This document shows positions 52,800-61,448 of a stretch of 64,000 bases of DNA, one piece after another. Position numbers and translations under genes: made by a program. Source of the stretch: an uncultured Lachnospiraceae bacterium. GTDB lineage: Bacteria; Bacillota; Clostridia; Lachnospirales; Lachnospiraceae. Where the stretch lies: contig CARUOB010000006.1 of the NCBI GenBank assembly GCA_949076555.1, positions 1 to 64,000 of the forward strand, in the 5' to 3' direction. The notes beneath the pieces were generated by a model. The model was not told the origin of the DNA. It saw only the letters and a program-made list of their open reading frames with translations, and ran no database searches. The first letter of the stretch is position 1, and every line of letters starts with the position of its first letter.

Positions 52800-53191
52800 T
52801 AGATCAGTTCAATCATACCGATCACGGGACTTATCAGAAATACCACGTTTCGGCCGTCAAGGGCGGGCGCGGGCGTGGGGGTGTCGATGGCGGCAAAGCC
52901 GTTTTCGGTTAGTTTCTGGTATGCCGCTTCGGGGTCTTCAGCTTCGTAGCAGATGTGGTAGGGCGTGTTTTTGTATTTTTTCAAAAGCCCCGAGACCACG
53001 GAATCCTCGGAGACGGGGGAGACAAGCTCCACACGGTAACCGTCTTTTACGAGAAAGCAGATATCCACTTTGCGGATATCGTCGTATACGGTGTCCTGCT
53101 CGACCAGATAGCCGAGGGCTTCGAATGTTTTTTTGGCTTTTTCTATTTTTTTGACTAAGTAGCCGATATGGTGTATTTTTAATGTTGGCAT
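52796..53191 (-). CDS. VOC/glyoxalase-fold protein, methylmalonyl-CoA epimerase-like
   Basis: 131 residues with two beta-alpha-beta-beta-beta modules: KIHHIGYLVKKIEKAKKTFE (5-24) and TPYHICYEAEDPEAAYQKL (about 76-94). Metal ligands expected for the fold are present as His8, Glu56 (RVELVSP), His79 and Glu128 (GMIELIY). It resembles methylmalonyl-CoA epimerase and VOC proteins found beside FkbH-like genes. It could epimerise or isomerise a CoA- or ACP-bound acyl unit. It is transcribed opposite to its neighbours. Confidence 0.8.
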   Translation of the reverse strand: MPTLKIHHIGYLVKKIEKAKKTFEALGYLVEQDTVYDDIRKVDICFLVKDGYRVELVSPVSEDSVVSGLLKKYKNTPYHICYEAEDPEAAYQKLTENGFAAIDTPTPAPALDGRNVVFLISPVIGMIELIY

Positions 53192-53350
53192 GGGCGCTCC
53201 TTTTTTGGGGTAAAATCCTTTTTATGCGCGACATATGCAGGCACGTACGAAAAGGATCTCTGTCTGGGTTCATCATAACACATAACAGGGAAAAAAACAT
53301 CACAAAATAAAGGCAGCTTCTATTTTCAGAAAGGACAACAGTTTAGACAA

Positions 53351-53818
53351 ATGAAGGCTCTCTATATCAAATATAAGGATTTTATCATGGAGGTCATACA
53401 CTTCGGCATGGTGGGCGTGATCAATACGCTGATGGGCTGGGCGATCATGGCGGTGCTGTATAACCTGATTCATATGAACTACTGGCTGTCAAGCGGTATT
53501 TCTTACTTTATCGGCAGTGTTTTTTCCTATCACGCCAACGCGAAGCTGACCTTTAAGGTGGAAGAAAGGGACAAATGGCTGCCGTGGCGGTTCGCCCTCA
53601 ATATCATGGTGTGCTATCTGGTGTCTTTCAGCGTGGCGCAGCCCCTTGTCGGCTGGCTTCTGGATGTGTCCGGGGTGTCGGCGGGCGGTATGTTCTCCAA
53701 AGCGCTTCTTGACAATGTGGCGATGATCTTTGGCATGGGGATATTCATCGTGATGAACTTCTTTGGACAGAAGTTGTTTGTGTTTCGGACAGGGCGTCAT
53801 GGCGAAGAGAAAAAGTGA
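53351..53818 (+). CDS. GtrA-family flippase-like protein
   Basis: 155 residues with four membrane helices (about 13-35, 43-63, 79-101, 117-142). The FGMVGVINTLMGWAIMAVLY and SGISYFIGSVFSYHANAKLTF blocks are diagnostic of GtrA, proposed to flip polyprenyl-phosphate-sugar across the membrane. It would supply the GtrII-like and GT-C enzymes of the window. The start has AGAAAGGACA upstream. Confidence 0.9.
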   Translation: MKALYIKYKDFIMEVIHFGMVGVINTLMGWAIMAVLYNLIHMNYWLSSGISYFIGSVFSYHANAKLTFKVEERDKWLPWRFALNIMVCYLVSFSVAQPLVGWLLDVSGVSAGGMFSKALLDNVAMIFGMGIFIVMNFFGQKLFVFRTGRHGEEKK

Positions 53819-53937
53819 CAAGATTGTCATTAATTATGGATTCAAGTACGAGACGGCTAAGAGGGAGGCCCGGAGAGACAAAGGTGTCATTGCTTGCGAA
53901 AGGTACAGAGCAAAAGTGTGACGGTTGGGATGAATAG

Positions 53938-55764
53938 ATGAAAAAACTGACGGAACAGAAGTGGTTTATCAGGATAACAAAATACTGGTTTCTGTTCCCG
54001 GTAATCGGCTTTTTGCTGTTTGCGGCGGCGGTGTTTTTCGGTTACGGGGAGCGAAGCTACATCGGGGTCCATGACAATATGGATTTGTTTCTGGCGCAGT
54101 TCCAGATGATGAAAAATACGGATTCCTTCTGGAAACACGGCGTGGACGTGCCCTTTCTGGGCGGCGTCAGCAGGGATAACCTGCCTTCGGAATTTTCCCT
54201 TTACAGCCTGCTTTTCATGCTTTTTCCAACTTACACGGCTTATGTGCTGGGGATTTTGGGAAAGATTCTGCTGGGGATGTTTTCCTTTCGCCTGCTGGCG
54301 AAAGAAGTGCTCGGTGATAGGTTTGAGAAATACCGCCCCGCAGTCTATATGACGGGTTTGGCCTACGGAATCTGCTGGTTTTTTCCGGCTTTCGGCTTTG
54401 CCTTCGCTTCGATTCCGCTGTGCGTCTGGCTGCTTCTCAAGCTGTATAAAGAGCAGGGACGGTGGTATCTCTGGTATGGGGCGCTGTTCGCCTACCCGCT
54501 GGTGTCTTATTTTTCCTACCATGGCATTTTTATTCTGGGGTATTTGGCGCTGGCGGTTTTGTGGCTTTTTTTAAGAGAGGTATCTTTGCGCAAAAGGAAA
54601 GGCCGTGAAACGCTTTTTGGCAGCGGGGAGAGAACGCGGGAAGGAAGAGCCGCATGGCGGCTGTTCGGCGCGCTTTTCGTGCTGGCCATCGGTTTTGTGG
54701 CCTGCGAGTACCGCCTGTTTGGACAGATGCTTTTTGGAAAAGAGGAGACCATCCGGTCTTCCATTGTCAATGCGAGCCTCTCCCTGCCGGAGATTTTCAG
54801 GGAGATCGGGCAGGTGTTCCGGGAGGGTATTTTTCACGCGGACGGCGTACACGGAAAAGTTGTGCTTCCGGTGTGCGTGATATATTTTGTGGTAAACAAT
54901 GCGCTATATATACGAAGAAAAGACGGAAGAGCCGTTATGCGCGACCCCTTTAATCTGCTGATGGTTTTCATCCTTTTTAACTGCGTGGTGTATGGCCTTT
55001 ACGATTTTGAACCGCTTCGTTCGCTGGTGGAAAAGCTGATTCCGCCGCTTCAGGGCTGGCAGTTTAACAGGACCATCTTTTTTAATCCGTTTCTCTGGTA
55101 CGCAGCTTTGTTTCTCGTACTGTGCAGGCTTTACGATGCGGGGGTATGGCAGATGTGGCTGGCAAACGGCATTGTCTGCATCGCTGTGCTGGCAGTGATC
55201 CTGACGCCGACCCGCTACAATGACTTGTACAGCACTTGCTATAACAGGGCTTACGAGCATTTTCACGGCAGGGAAGTGGACGAGCTTTCCTATGAACAGT
55301 TTTACGCGGTAGATTTGTTTGAAGAGATGAAAGCGGACATCGGTTACAAGGGAGAGTGGGCGGCGGCCTACGGGTTCCATCCGGCGGTGCTTGAGTATAA
55401 CGGGATCGCCACGCTGGACGGGTATCTGGGCTTTTATTCCCAGCGGTACAAGGAGGATTTCCGGAAAATTATCGCCCCTGCGCTGGAGCGGGTGGAGGCC
55501 ACCAGAATCTATTACGACGATTGGGGGGCCAGAGCTTATCTGTATTCCGGGACAGATTTAAGTATCGTAAACGCGACGAAGACCGTGTATGCCACGGACG
55601 ATCATATTTATATGGACGGGGAGGCTTTCCGGGCGCTTGGAGGGGAATATCTTTTTTCCAGAATCAGGCTTTCCAACGCGCAGGAGACCGGGCTTTCCCT
55701 TCTGGGAGAGTACACAGCGAAGGACGGAAGTATGAAGATTCACGTATATTCGTGTAAGCAATGA
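53938..55764 (+). CDS. Multi-spanning membrane protein, DUF6044-like
   Basis: 608 residues with about 12 membrane helices. The first loop, GERSYIGVHDNMDLFLAQFQMMK (about 38-60), with HDNMD and the later FPTYTAYVLGILGKILLG resemble the DUF6044 family of glycan-locus membrane proteins. A soluble extracellular C-terminal domain (about 450-608) ends the protein. The function is unknown; a GT-C-type sugar transfer is likely. The palindromic element at 55765 starts on the base after its stop codon. Confidence 0.72.
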   Translation: MKKLTEQKWFIRITKYWFLFPVIGFLLFAAAVFFGYGERSYIGVHDNMDLFLAQFQMMKNTDSFWKHGVDVPFLGGVSRDNLPSEFSLYSLLFMLFPTYTAYVLGILGKILLGMFSFRLLAKEVLGDRFEKYRPAVYMTGLAYGICWFFPAFGFAFASIPLCVWLLLKLYKEQGRWYLWYGALFAYPLVSYFSYHGIFILGYLALAVLWLFLREVSLRKRKGRETLFGSGERTREGRAAWRLFGALFVLAIGFVACEYRLFGQMLFGKEETIRSSIVNASLSLPEIFREIGQVFREGIFHADGVHGKVVLPVCVIYFVVNNALYIRRKDGRAVMRDPFNLLMVFILFNCVVYGLYDFEPLRSLVEKLIPPLQGWQFNRTIFFNPFLWYAALFLVLCRLYDAGVWQMWLANGIVCIAVLAVILTPTRYNDLYSTCYNRAYEHFHGREVDELSYEQFYAVDLFEEMKADIGYKGEWAAAYGFHPAVLEYNGIATLDGYLGFYSQRYKEDFRKIIAPALERVEATRIYYDDWGARAYLYSGTDLSIVNATKTVYATDDHIYMDGEAFRALGGEYLFSRIRLSNAQETGLSLLGEYTAKDGSMKIHVYSCKQ

Positions 55765-55888
55765 GCCGTGCACATTTGCCACTTGGAATGCGGAGGGGAG
55801 CTTGCTCGCCGAAGCATTCAGAGTGACAAATGTATAGGGCGAAAGCCCGTGAGCGAGGAAAACCGAAGGTTTTTCGAGCGTGCACGGC
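55765..55888 (+). repeat. 124-bp multi-branched palindromic element
   Basis: The ends are GCCGTGCAC (55765-55773) and GTGCACGGC (55880-55888). Between them, ACATTTGCCACTTGGAATGC pairs imperfectly with GCATTCAGAGTGACAAATGT, followed by a GGGC-GAAA-GCCC hairpin (55837-55848, GNRA tetraloop) and GAAAACC-GAA-GGTTTTTC. It starts directly after a stop codon and ends 40 bp before the radical SAM gene. A structured RNA or dispersed repeat is likely. Confidence 0.78.
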
Positions 55889-55927
55889 GAAGGAGTAAAG
55901 GCGAAGAAGAAAAAAGGAGATGTAATC

Positions 55928-56908
55928 ATGCCAATCAGAGTACACAATTTCGGGGGAGTGATCGGGTGGAACGCCAAAAAGTACCTGCCATGGGTTGCCA
56001 GCGAAAGCTATTTAAAGCTGCAGTTTGTCAGCCGCAGGCGGTCCCAGAAAGGATACATTGATTATTTTATGAACCATAAGGAGGCGCCCCATCCGCTGGT
56101 GGTGAATCTGGAGACGGTGAACCGCTGCAATAGCACCTGCGAGTTCTGTACGGCCAATATCCACGCGGAGAAACGCCCTTATAAAAAGATGGACGACGCG
56201 CTCTACTACTCCGTGATCGACCAGCTTCACGACTGGAATTACAAAGGCCATCTGACCCTTTACGGGAACAATGAGCCGTGGCTTGACACCCGCATTGTGG
56301 AGTTTCATAAGTACGCCAGAGAAAAACTGCCGGGGGCCTTTATCTTCATGTCCACAAACGGCCTGCTTTTAAACGTGGACCGGGTGAAGCAGATTATCCC
56401 CTATGTGGACCAGCTCATCATCAACAACTACGGGATGGAGATGAAGATGCACGACAATGTGCAAGTGATATACGATTATGTGAAGGCGAACCCGGAGGCA
56501 TTTCAGGATGTGGATATACTGGTGCAAATCCGGTATTTGAAGGAGGTACTGACGAACCGGGCGGGCAGTGCCCCGAACAAGCAGTCCAAGGGAAAAATAG
56601 TCAAGGAGACCTGCCTCATGCCGTTTACGGATCTGTGGATTACACCCTTTGGCAAGCTGGGAATCTGCTGCTGCGACAACTTTGAAGTCACGGAGATGGC
56701 CGACCTGAATGAAACATCTCTCAGGGAAGGCTGGAACAGCGAGAAGTACAGGCAGCTCCGGGAGGCCATCGCCACAGGCAGACATAACTATCCCTTCTGC
56801 AAATACTGCGACTTTATCGACGCGGGACTGCGTATGGACGCGGTGGACGATGTGCTTAAGCACAGACAGATGCACGGCGCGAGACAGTCTATGTTCAAGA
56901 AAAAATAA
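55928..56908 (+). CDS. Radical SAM/SPASM enzyme of a glycan locus
   Basis: 326 residues. The [4Fe-4S] cluster motif C-x3-C-x2-C is CNSTCEFC (Cys67, 71, 74). LTLYGNNEPWLD takes the place of the usual GGEP motif. The C-terminal SPASM-like cysteines are in ETCLMPFTDLW, GKLGICCCDN and FCKYCDF, enough for one auxiliary cluster. Family members epimerise, dehydrogenate or carry out C-C or C-S chemistry on peptides and sugars; membership in a polysaccharide operon suggests a sugar or cyclitol substrate. AAAAGGAG before ATG 55928 sets the start. It follows a structured element and precedes the SGNH lipoprotein gene. Confidence 0.88.
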   Translation: MPIRVHNFGGVIGWNAKKYLPWVASESYLKLQFVSRRRSQKGYIDYFMNHKEAPHPLVVNLETVNRCNSTCEFCTANIHAEKRPYKKMDDALYYSVIDQLHDWNYKGHLTLYGNNEPWLDTRIVEFHKYAREKLPGAFIFMSTNGLLLNVDRVKQIIPYVDQLIINNYGMEMKMHDNVQVIYDYVKANPEAFQDVDILVQIRYLKEVLTNRAGSAPNKQSKGKIVKETCLMPFTDLWITPFGKLGICCCDNFEVTEMADLNETSLREGWNSEKYRQLREAIATGRHNYPFCKYCDFIDAGLRMDAVDDVLKHRQMHGARQSMFKKK

Positions 56909-56960
56909 GAGGTGTAAACAGTGGGGACGGGATACGGCGGGCATGTGTTTCCGGTGAAGT

Positions 56961-58046
56961 ATGAGCGATAAAAGTAAGGCGAAAGATAGGGGCGGCGGAC
57001 GAATGAGAAGAGCGTTTGTGACGGCGGTCTGCGCGATGGCGGCGGCAGCGGTTCTGTGGGGCTGCGGCGCGGCAGGCGGAGACGCACAAAAAAACAGCGG
57101 TGTGGAAGAGACGGACGGGCAGGGAAACGGCGCGCAGAGCGGCGAAGACGCGGCGGTCGGTGGTGCCTCGCAGGGAGCCTTAGAGACGACAGGCGGTTCA
57201 GGCGCAAACGACGGCGCACCGGGAGAAAGTGACGGTAATGCCGAAAATGGTGGCAGCGCGGCAGTTGGCAGCGGCTCAGGGGAAGCGGCGGAAACGGCAG
57301 CGGCGGACGGCGGTGCTGACATGGCGGCACAGCTTGCGGGCACCACGTTTTCCATATTGGGGGACAGCATTTCCACCTATCAGGGCTGTAATCCTGTGGG
57401 ATATTACGCCTTTTTCCCGGAAAACGGTGAAGTGACGGAGGTGGAGGATACCTGGTGGCAGCGGGTGGCGGATGATCTGGAGCTGACCGTCTATGCAAAC
57501 GGTTCCAGCTCCGGGGCGACCGTGGCGGGGGACTCAACGGAAACGGAAAATCCCCAATGTGGCTGTAATGAGCTGCGCACCAATGATCTGTCCGGCCCGG
57601 AAGGGGCATGTCCTGACAGGGTTGTCATATATATGGGAACCAACGACATGCTGAAAGCCGTTCCGTTGGGAGACAATGACGGCACCGGGCTGGTGGAGGA
57701 GGGCGTGGTCAAGACATTTACAGACGCTTATACGCTGATGCTCGACAAGGTGCAGGCCAACTATCCGCTGGCGGAGATTTACTGCTGTACCCTGCTTCCG
57801 GTGGGGGATTACGGCACAGACACGCCCTATGTGGACTTTGTCAACAGCAAGCAGCTTACGTCCGCGGATTACGGACAAGCAATCAGGCGCATCGCAGAGA
57901 ACAGAGGACTTCCGGTGATCGAGCTGTACGACTGCGGCGTAACCATAGAAAATCTGCACGAAATGACCACAGACGGCGTGCATCCCACGGCGGCAGGTAT
58001 GCGCTGCATTGCGGAGGCTGTGAAAGAGACGTTTACAGCGCGGTAG
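56961..58046 (+). CDS. SGNH/GDSL hydrolase lipoprotein
   Basis: 361 residues. An N-terminal signal with lipobox LWGC (Cys35) leads to a 90-residue Gly/Ala/Ser-rich low-complexity linker (about 36-125), then an SGNH domain: ILGDSIST (Ser136), YMGTNDML and DGVHPTAAGMR with the catalytic Asp/His. It is anchored to the outer leaflet and would hydrolyse or transfer acyl groups on surface glycans, like the other SGNH proteins in this window. ATG 57003 (MRRAFV) is an in-frame alternative start with a GGCGG site; the longer form has a weak ribosome site. Confidence 0.87.
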   Translation: MSDKSKAKDRGGGRMRRAFVTAVCAMAAAAVLWGCGAAGGDAQKNSGVEETDGQGNGAQSGEDAAVGGASQGALETTGGSGANDGAPGESDGNAENGGSAAVGSGSGEAAETAAADGGADMAAQLAGTTFSILGDSISTYQGCNPVGYYAFFPENGEVTEVEDTWWQRVADDLELTVYANGSSSGATVAGDSTETENPQCGCNELRTNDLSGPEGACPDRVVIYMGTNDMLKAVPLGDNDGTGLVEEGVVKTFTDAYTLMLDKVQANYPLAEIYCCTLLPVGDYGTDTPYVDFVNSKQLTSADYGQAIRRIAENRGLPVIELYDCGVTIENLHEMTTDGVHPTAAGMRCIAEAVKETFTAR

Positions 58047-58047
58047 G

Positions 58048-58200
58048 AGCAGGGCGGATGGTGCAGTGGGTATCATAAACGGGCTGGAGGCGTGGCACGG
58101 TGGGAGCAGAGCGGATGGTAAGGTGGGCGTCGTGAACGTGATGGGGTTTACGGCCCGGCAGGAGCAGGGCGGATGCTGCAGCGGGCGTCGTGAAGGGAAT
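58048..58200 (+). repeat. 57-58 bp imperfect tandem repeat, three copies
   Basis: AGCAGGGCGGATG-type words at 58048, 58105 and 58163 each start a unit of about 57-58 bp followed by GTGGG(T/C)(A/G)TC(A/G)T. It fills the gap before the ABC transporter gene and has no coding signature. Confidence 0.65.
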
Positions 58201-58248
58201 GGAAATTTGCGGTACAGCGGATTGGGGCACGGAAATGGAGGGATGTCC

Positions 58249-58917
58249 ATGGATGTGGAGATCAGGGGGATCAAAAAGGCATATTTTCGAAAGAAGGTGC
58301 TTACAGATATATCGTTTTCCATGGAGGCCGGGAGCTGTGCGGCTATCCTTGGCAGCAATGGCAGCGGGAAATCCACGCTGCTTTCCATTTTGGCGGGCGT
58401 GCGAAAGGCGGACGGCGGCTCTTTTTTTTATCGGGGAACGGATCTGTTTCGCTGTCCCGGACAGATTCCGAAGGCGCTGGGATATGTGCCGCAGGGAGAT
58501 CCGCTGATGGAAGAACTGAATGCGTGGGACAATCTGCGTATGTGGTATGACAGGGAGACGCTGAAGCGGGAGCTTTCGGAGGGAGCGCTTAAGCTGCTTG
58601 GCATCGACGACTTTCTAAAAACGCCGGTGCGGCGGATGTCCGGCGGCATGAAAAAGAGACTCTCTATCGGATGCGCGGTGGTTTCCCATCCGGGGATTTT
58701 GCTGTTGGATGAGCCTTCGGCGGCCCTTGATCCTGTCTGTAAGGAGAATATCTGTATGTATCTGGACGCTTACAGAAAAGAGGGAGGCATCGTGCTGATG
58801 GCAACCCACGACGCACAGGATTTGGAACTGTGTGACGCATGTTATATCTTGCGGAATGGAACACTGCATTCTTGGGAGTACGGTGGGGATTTTCATAAAC
58901 TGGCAGAAGCGCTTTGA
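58249..58917 (+). CDS. ABC transporter ATP-binding protein
   Basis: 222 residues: Walker A GSNGSGKST (35-43), Q-loop YVPQGDP, signature MSGGMKKR (about 129-136), Walker B ILLLDEPSAALDP (about 149-161) and the switch His in MATHD. It is a short ABC-2-type exporter ATPase. GGAGGG seven bases upstream supports ATG 58249. Two permease genes follow immediately, so they form a three-gene operon (58249-61357). Confidence 0.92.
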   Translation: MDVEIRGIKKAYFRKKVLTDISFSMEAGSCAAILGSNGSGKSTLLSILAGVRKADGGSFFYRGTDLFRCPGQIPKALGYVPQGDPLMEELNAWDNLRMWYDRETLKRELSEGALKLLGIDDFLKTPVRRMSGGMKKRLSIGCAVVSHPGILLLDEPSAALDPVCKENICMYLDAYRKEGGIVLMATHDAQDLELCDACYILRNGTLHSWEYGGDFHKLAEAL

Positions 58918-58958
58918 GAACATGCGGGCATTTTGCTAAGTGGAATCAGGAGGGACAG

Positions 58959-60191
58959 ATGGCGGCTTATTTTCTGGCACAACTGAAACGGGCGGCAAGA
59001 ATATTTCCCGGTCAGATTTTGGTGGATCTGGCCGTCTGCGTCTGTGTGGGTGCGCTGGCCTTTGCGCTGATAGCGCAGGGAGCGGACGCGGCGGCGGGGA
59101 CAAGATATCGGATCGGCATGGTGGGAGATCTGGAGGATTCTTATTTGGGGTTTGGCATAGCGGCCGTGCAGGAGATGGACGATTCCCGCTTTATGATTGA
59201 GTTAGTGCCCATGTCGGAGCAGGAGGCGGAGACAGCCTTTTTGCGCGGGGAGCTTTATGCCGTTGTTCGGGTGCCGGAGGACTTGCTGGAATCCATTGTA
59301 TATGGGGAAAACGATCGTCCGATTACCTACACGGCCACGCAGGGACAGAAGGGGCTGGGAACCATGGTGATGGGCGAAATTACGAATATTGCGTCCACGC
59401 TGGTGACCTGCTCCCAGAGCGCGATCTACGCCATGCAGCGGACGCTGGCGGATCAGGGCAGAGGGGAGGAGATTGGCCGGGAAACGGACAAGCTGAACCT
59501 GGCGCTGATCAATCTGGTGCTTTCCAGAGGGGCATTCGGCGAAGTGGAAGTTTTGGGCTATGGGGACGGCCTGTCACTGGAGCTGTATTACTTTTGCGGC
59601 ATGATTTTACTCTTTCTTCTCTTTTCCGGGCTTTTGAACAGCGCCCTTTTTGTGCACGGAAACGGTGCGTTTTCCTGCTTTTTGAAAGCCCGGGGCGTGG
59701 GGGCGGTCTGGCAGATTTTTGGGGAATATCTGGCCTATCTGCTGCTTGTGATCACAGGGCTTTTGGTTTTGTGCCTGCCCCTTGGATTCGGGCTTGCCCG
59801 GGAGCTTTTGGGGATTCCAGAATGGGAAGGCATGGGAGCAGCGCCGTTTCTTTCGTTTTTGCCCATTCTTATTCCGGTGACGGTCATGCTGGCGGCCCTG
59901 CAGTTTTTTCTCTTCGAGGCGGCGGATGGGATCGTGAACGGGATTTTGTTACAGCTCCTTAGCGGGATCGGCATGGGATATCTTTCCGGATGCTTTTATC
60001 CTTCCGCCTTTTTCCCTGAAAAAATGCGTGCGTTTGGAGAGATGTTACCTTCCGGTGCGGCGGTGCGGTTTATGCAGGCGGGCGCTTTGGGGCGGATTCC
60101 GGCAGAGTTGTGGGCGGCGGTCTTTGGGTGGACGGCAGTGTTTTTTATATTGACTATACTGGTCAGACAAAGCCGGATCGGGAGGAGCTGA
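58959..60191 (+). CDS. ABC-2 type transporter permease
   Basis: 410 residues. One N-terminal membrane helix (about 18-40) is followed by a large extracellular domain (40-205) and five more helices. This is the ABC2_membrane_3/YhgE-like layout seen in bacteriocin or lipid exporters. GGAGGG precedes ATG 58959 by 4-5 bases. The substrate is unknown. Confidence 0.82.
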   Translation: MAAYFLAQLKRAARIFPGQILVDLAVCVCVGALAFALIAQGADAAAGTRYRIGMVGDLEDSYLGFGIAAVQEMDDSRFMIELVPMSEQEAETAFLRGELYAVVRVPEDLLESIVYGENDRPITYTATQGQKGLGTMVMGEITNIASTLVTCSQSAIYAMQRTLADQGRGEEIGRETDKLNLALINLVLSRGAFGEVEVLGYGDGLSLELYYFCGMILLFLLFSGLLNSALFVHGNGAFSCFLKARGVGAVWQIFGEYLAYLLLVITGLLVLCLPLGFGLARELLGIPEWEGMGAAPFLSFLPILIPVTVMLAALQFFLFEAADGIVNGILLQLLSGIGMGYLSGCFYPSAFFPEKMRAFGEMLPSGAAVRFMQAGALGRIPAELWAAVFGWTAVFFILTILVRQSRIGRS

Positions 60192-60226
60192 TGGGAAGGT
60201 ACAGAGAGCGATAGGAGGACAGGGAC

Positions 60227-61357
60227 ATGCCGGGACGGATGCTTATAAGGTTTATGCTCTTGCAGAAAAGGCTGCTTAAAAAAGGCGGCTTTCTCTTGAT
60301 GCTCTGTCTGGCGCCGCTGCTTTCGGCAGGTGTTGGGCGGCTTTCGGAAGCGTCCGCGGGGATCGCCACGATCGCGCTGTATTTACCGGAGGGGGATGCA
60401 TCCGCGCAGGAGATTTCCGAAAGACTGCTGGAAGAACGGGGCGTTCTGCGCTATCTGTCCTGCGGGGACGAGGAGGAGGCGCGGCGCATGGTGGAAACCG
60501 GACAGGCCGACGCCGCGTGGATTTTTTCGGAAGATCTGACGGAGCGGCTCGGGGAGCATGCACAAAAGCGCAGGGTGCGTCCTGTGGTGACGGTGGTGGA
60601 ACGCAGGGACAGTGTGGCGCTCACTCTCGGGCGGGAAATTCTGACATCTGCCATTTACCCTTCCTTTTCCTATGCGGTTTATGTTGCTTATGTGAGGGAA
60701 GAATTGGGACTTGCGGAAATGACCGACGAAGCGCTTCGCGGGATTTATGACAGTGTGGCGGTGGAGGGGAGCCTGTTTCAGATGGTATATCCCGATGAGA
60801 CGCCTGGGGAAGCGGAAGATTTTACTTATGTACAGGCGCCTCTGCGGGGAATTTTGGCCATCTGGTTTACCTTTGTGGGGCTGGCGGCTTCGCTCTATTT
60901 CATGCAGGATGAAGCGCGCGGCGTCTACGGGCGCGTGCCTGTGACCAAACGCCTTTCGGCGTCCTATATCGCGGGTGCGGTTTTTCTTCTGGACGCGGCG
61001 GCCGTGATGTTATTGTCCTGTGAGTTGGCGGGAGTGTTTACGGACTGGAAAAGAGAAGTGGTCTGCTGCGCGGTATTCGCGTTCTGCGTTCTCGCTTTCT
61101 CGAATCTCCTGCGGATGCTGTGCCGCACGCCAAGGAGGCTGGGGATGATTTTTCTGCCGCTTCTGGCGGCGATGCTGGCGCTCTGCCCTGTGTTCCTGAA
61201 TCTACAGAATTTCAGGGCGGGAAAACGATTACTCCCGCCCTGGTATTATCTGCAATCTATTCATAACACGCGTTACTTATATGAAATGGCCGTCTACACT
61301 GTGATTCTGGTTCTGATAAGCGCCATATTACAGCGGGTGCAGAGCCGCCGACGTTGA
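60227..61357 (+). CDS. ABC-2 type transporter permease, second subunit
   Basis: 376 residues with the same layout as its neighbour: an N-terminal helix (about 16-35), an extracellular domain with GDEEEARRMVETGQADAAWI and VVERRDSVALTLGREI, and a block of about five helices (from residue 205). The two permeases are diverged paralogues and probably form a heterodimer. The gene begins 36 bp after its partner with AGGAGGACAGGGAC upstream. Confidence 0.82.
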   Translation: MPGRMLIRFMLLQKRLLKKGGFLLMLCLAPLLSAGVGRLSEASAGIATIALYLPEGDASAQEISERLLEERGVLRYLSCGDEEEARRMVETGQADAAWIFSEDLTERLGEHAQKRRVRPVVTVVERRDSVALTLGREILTSAIYPSFSYAVYVAYVREELGLAEMTDEALRGIYDSVAVEGSLFQMVYPDETPGEAEDFTYVQAPLRGILAIWFTFVGLAASLYFMQDEARGVYGRVPVTKRLSASYIAGAVFLLDAAAVMLLSCELAGVFTDWKREVVCCAVFAFCVLAFSNLLRMLCRTPRRLGMIFLPLLAAMLALCPVFLNLQNFRAGKRLLPPWYYLQSIHNTRYLYEMAVYTVILVLISAILQRVQSRRR

Positions 61358-61448
61358 AAGGGACAGCCGATCGCTCAGTTTGTGCATCTGTTAAGGAAAC
61401 TGGCTGCTTCGCCTGGCGCCGCTGTTAAAACAGACAGCAGCGGCGAAG

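Noticed and set aside
56369..57609. Long minus-strand frames rich in Pro, Ser, Ala and Cys
   Set aside because: They arise from the GC-rich low-complexity linker of the SGNH lipoprotein read backward.
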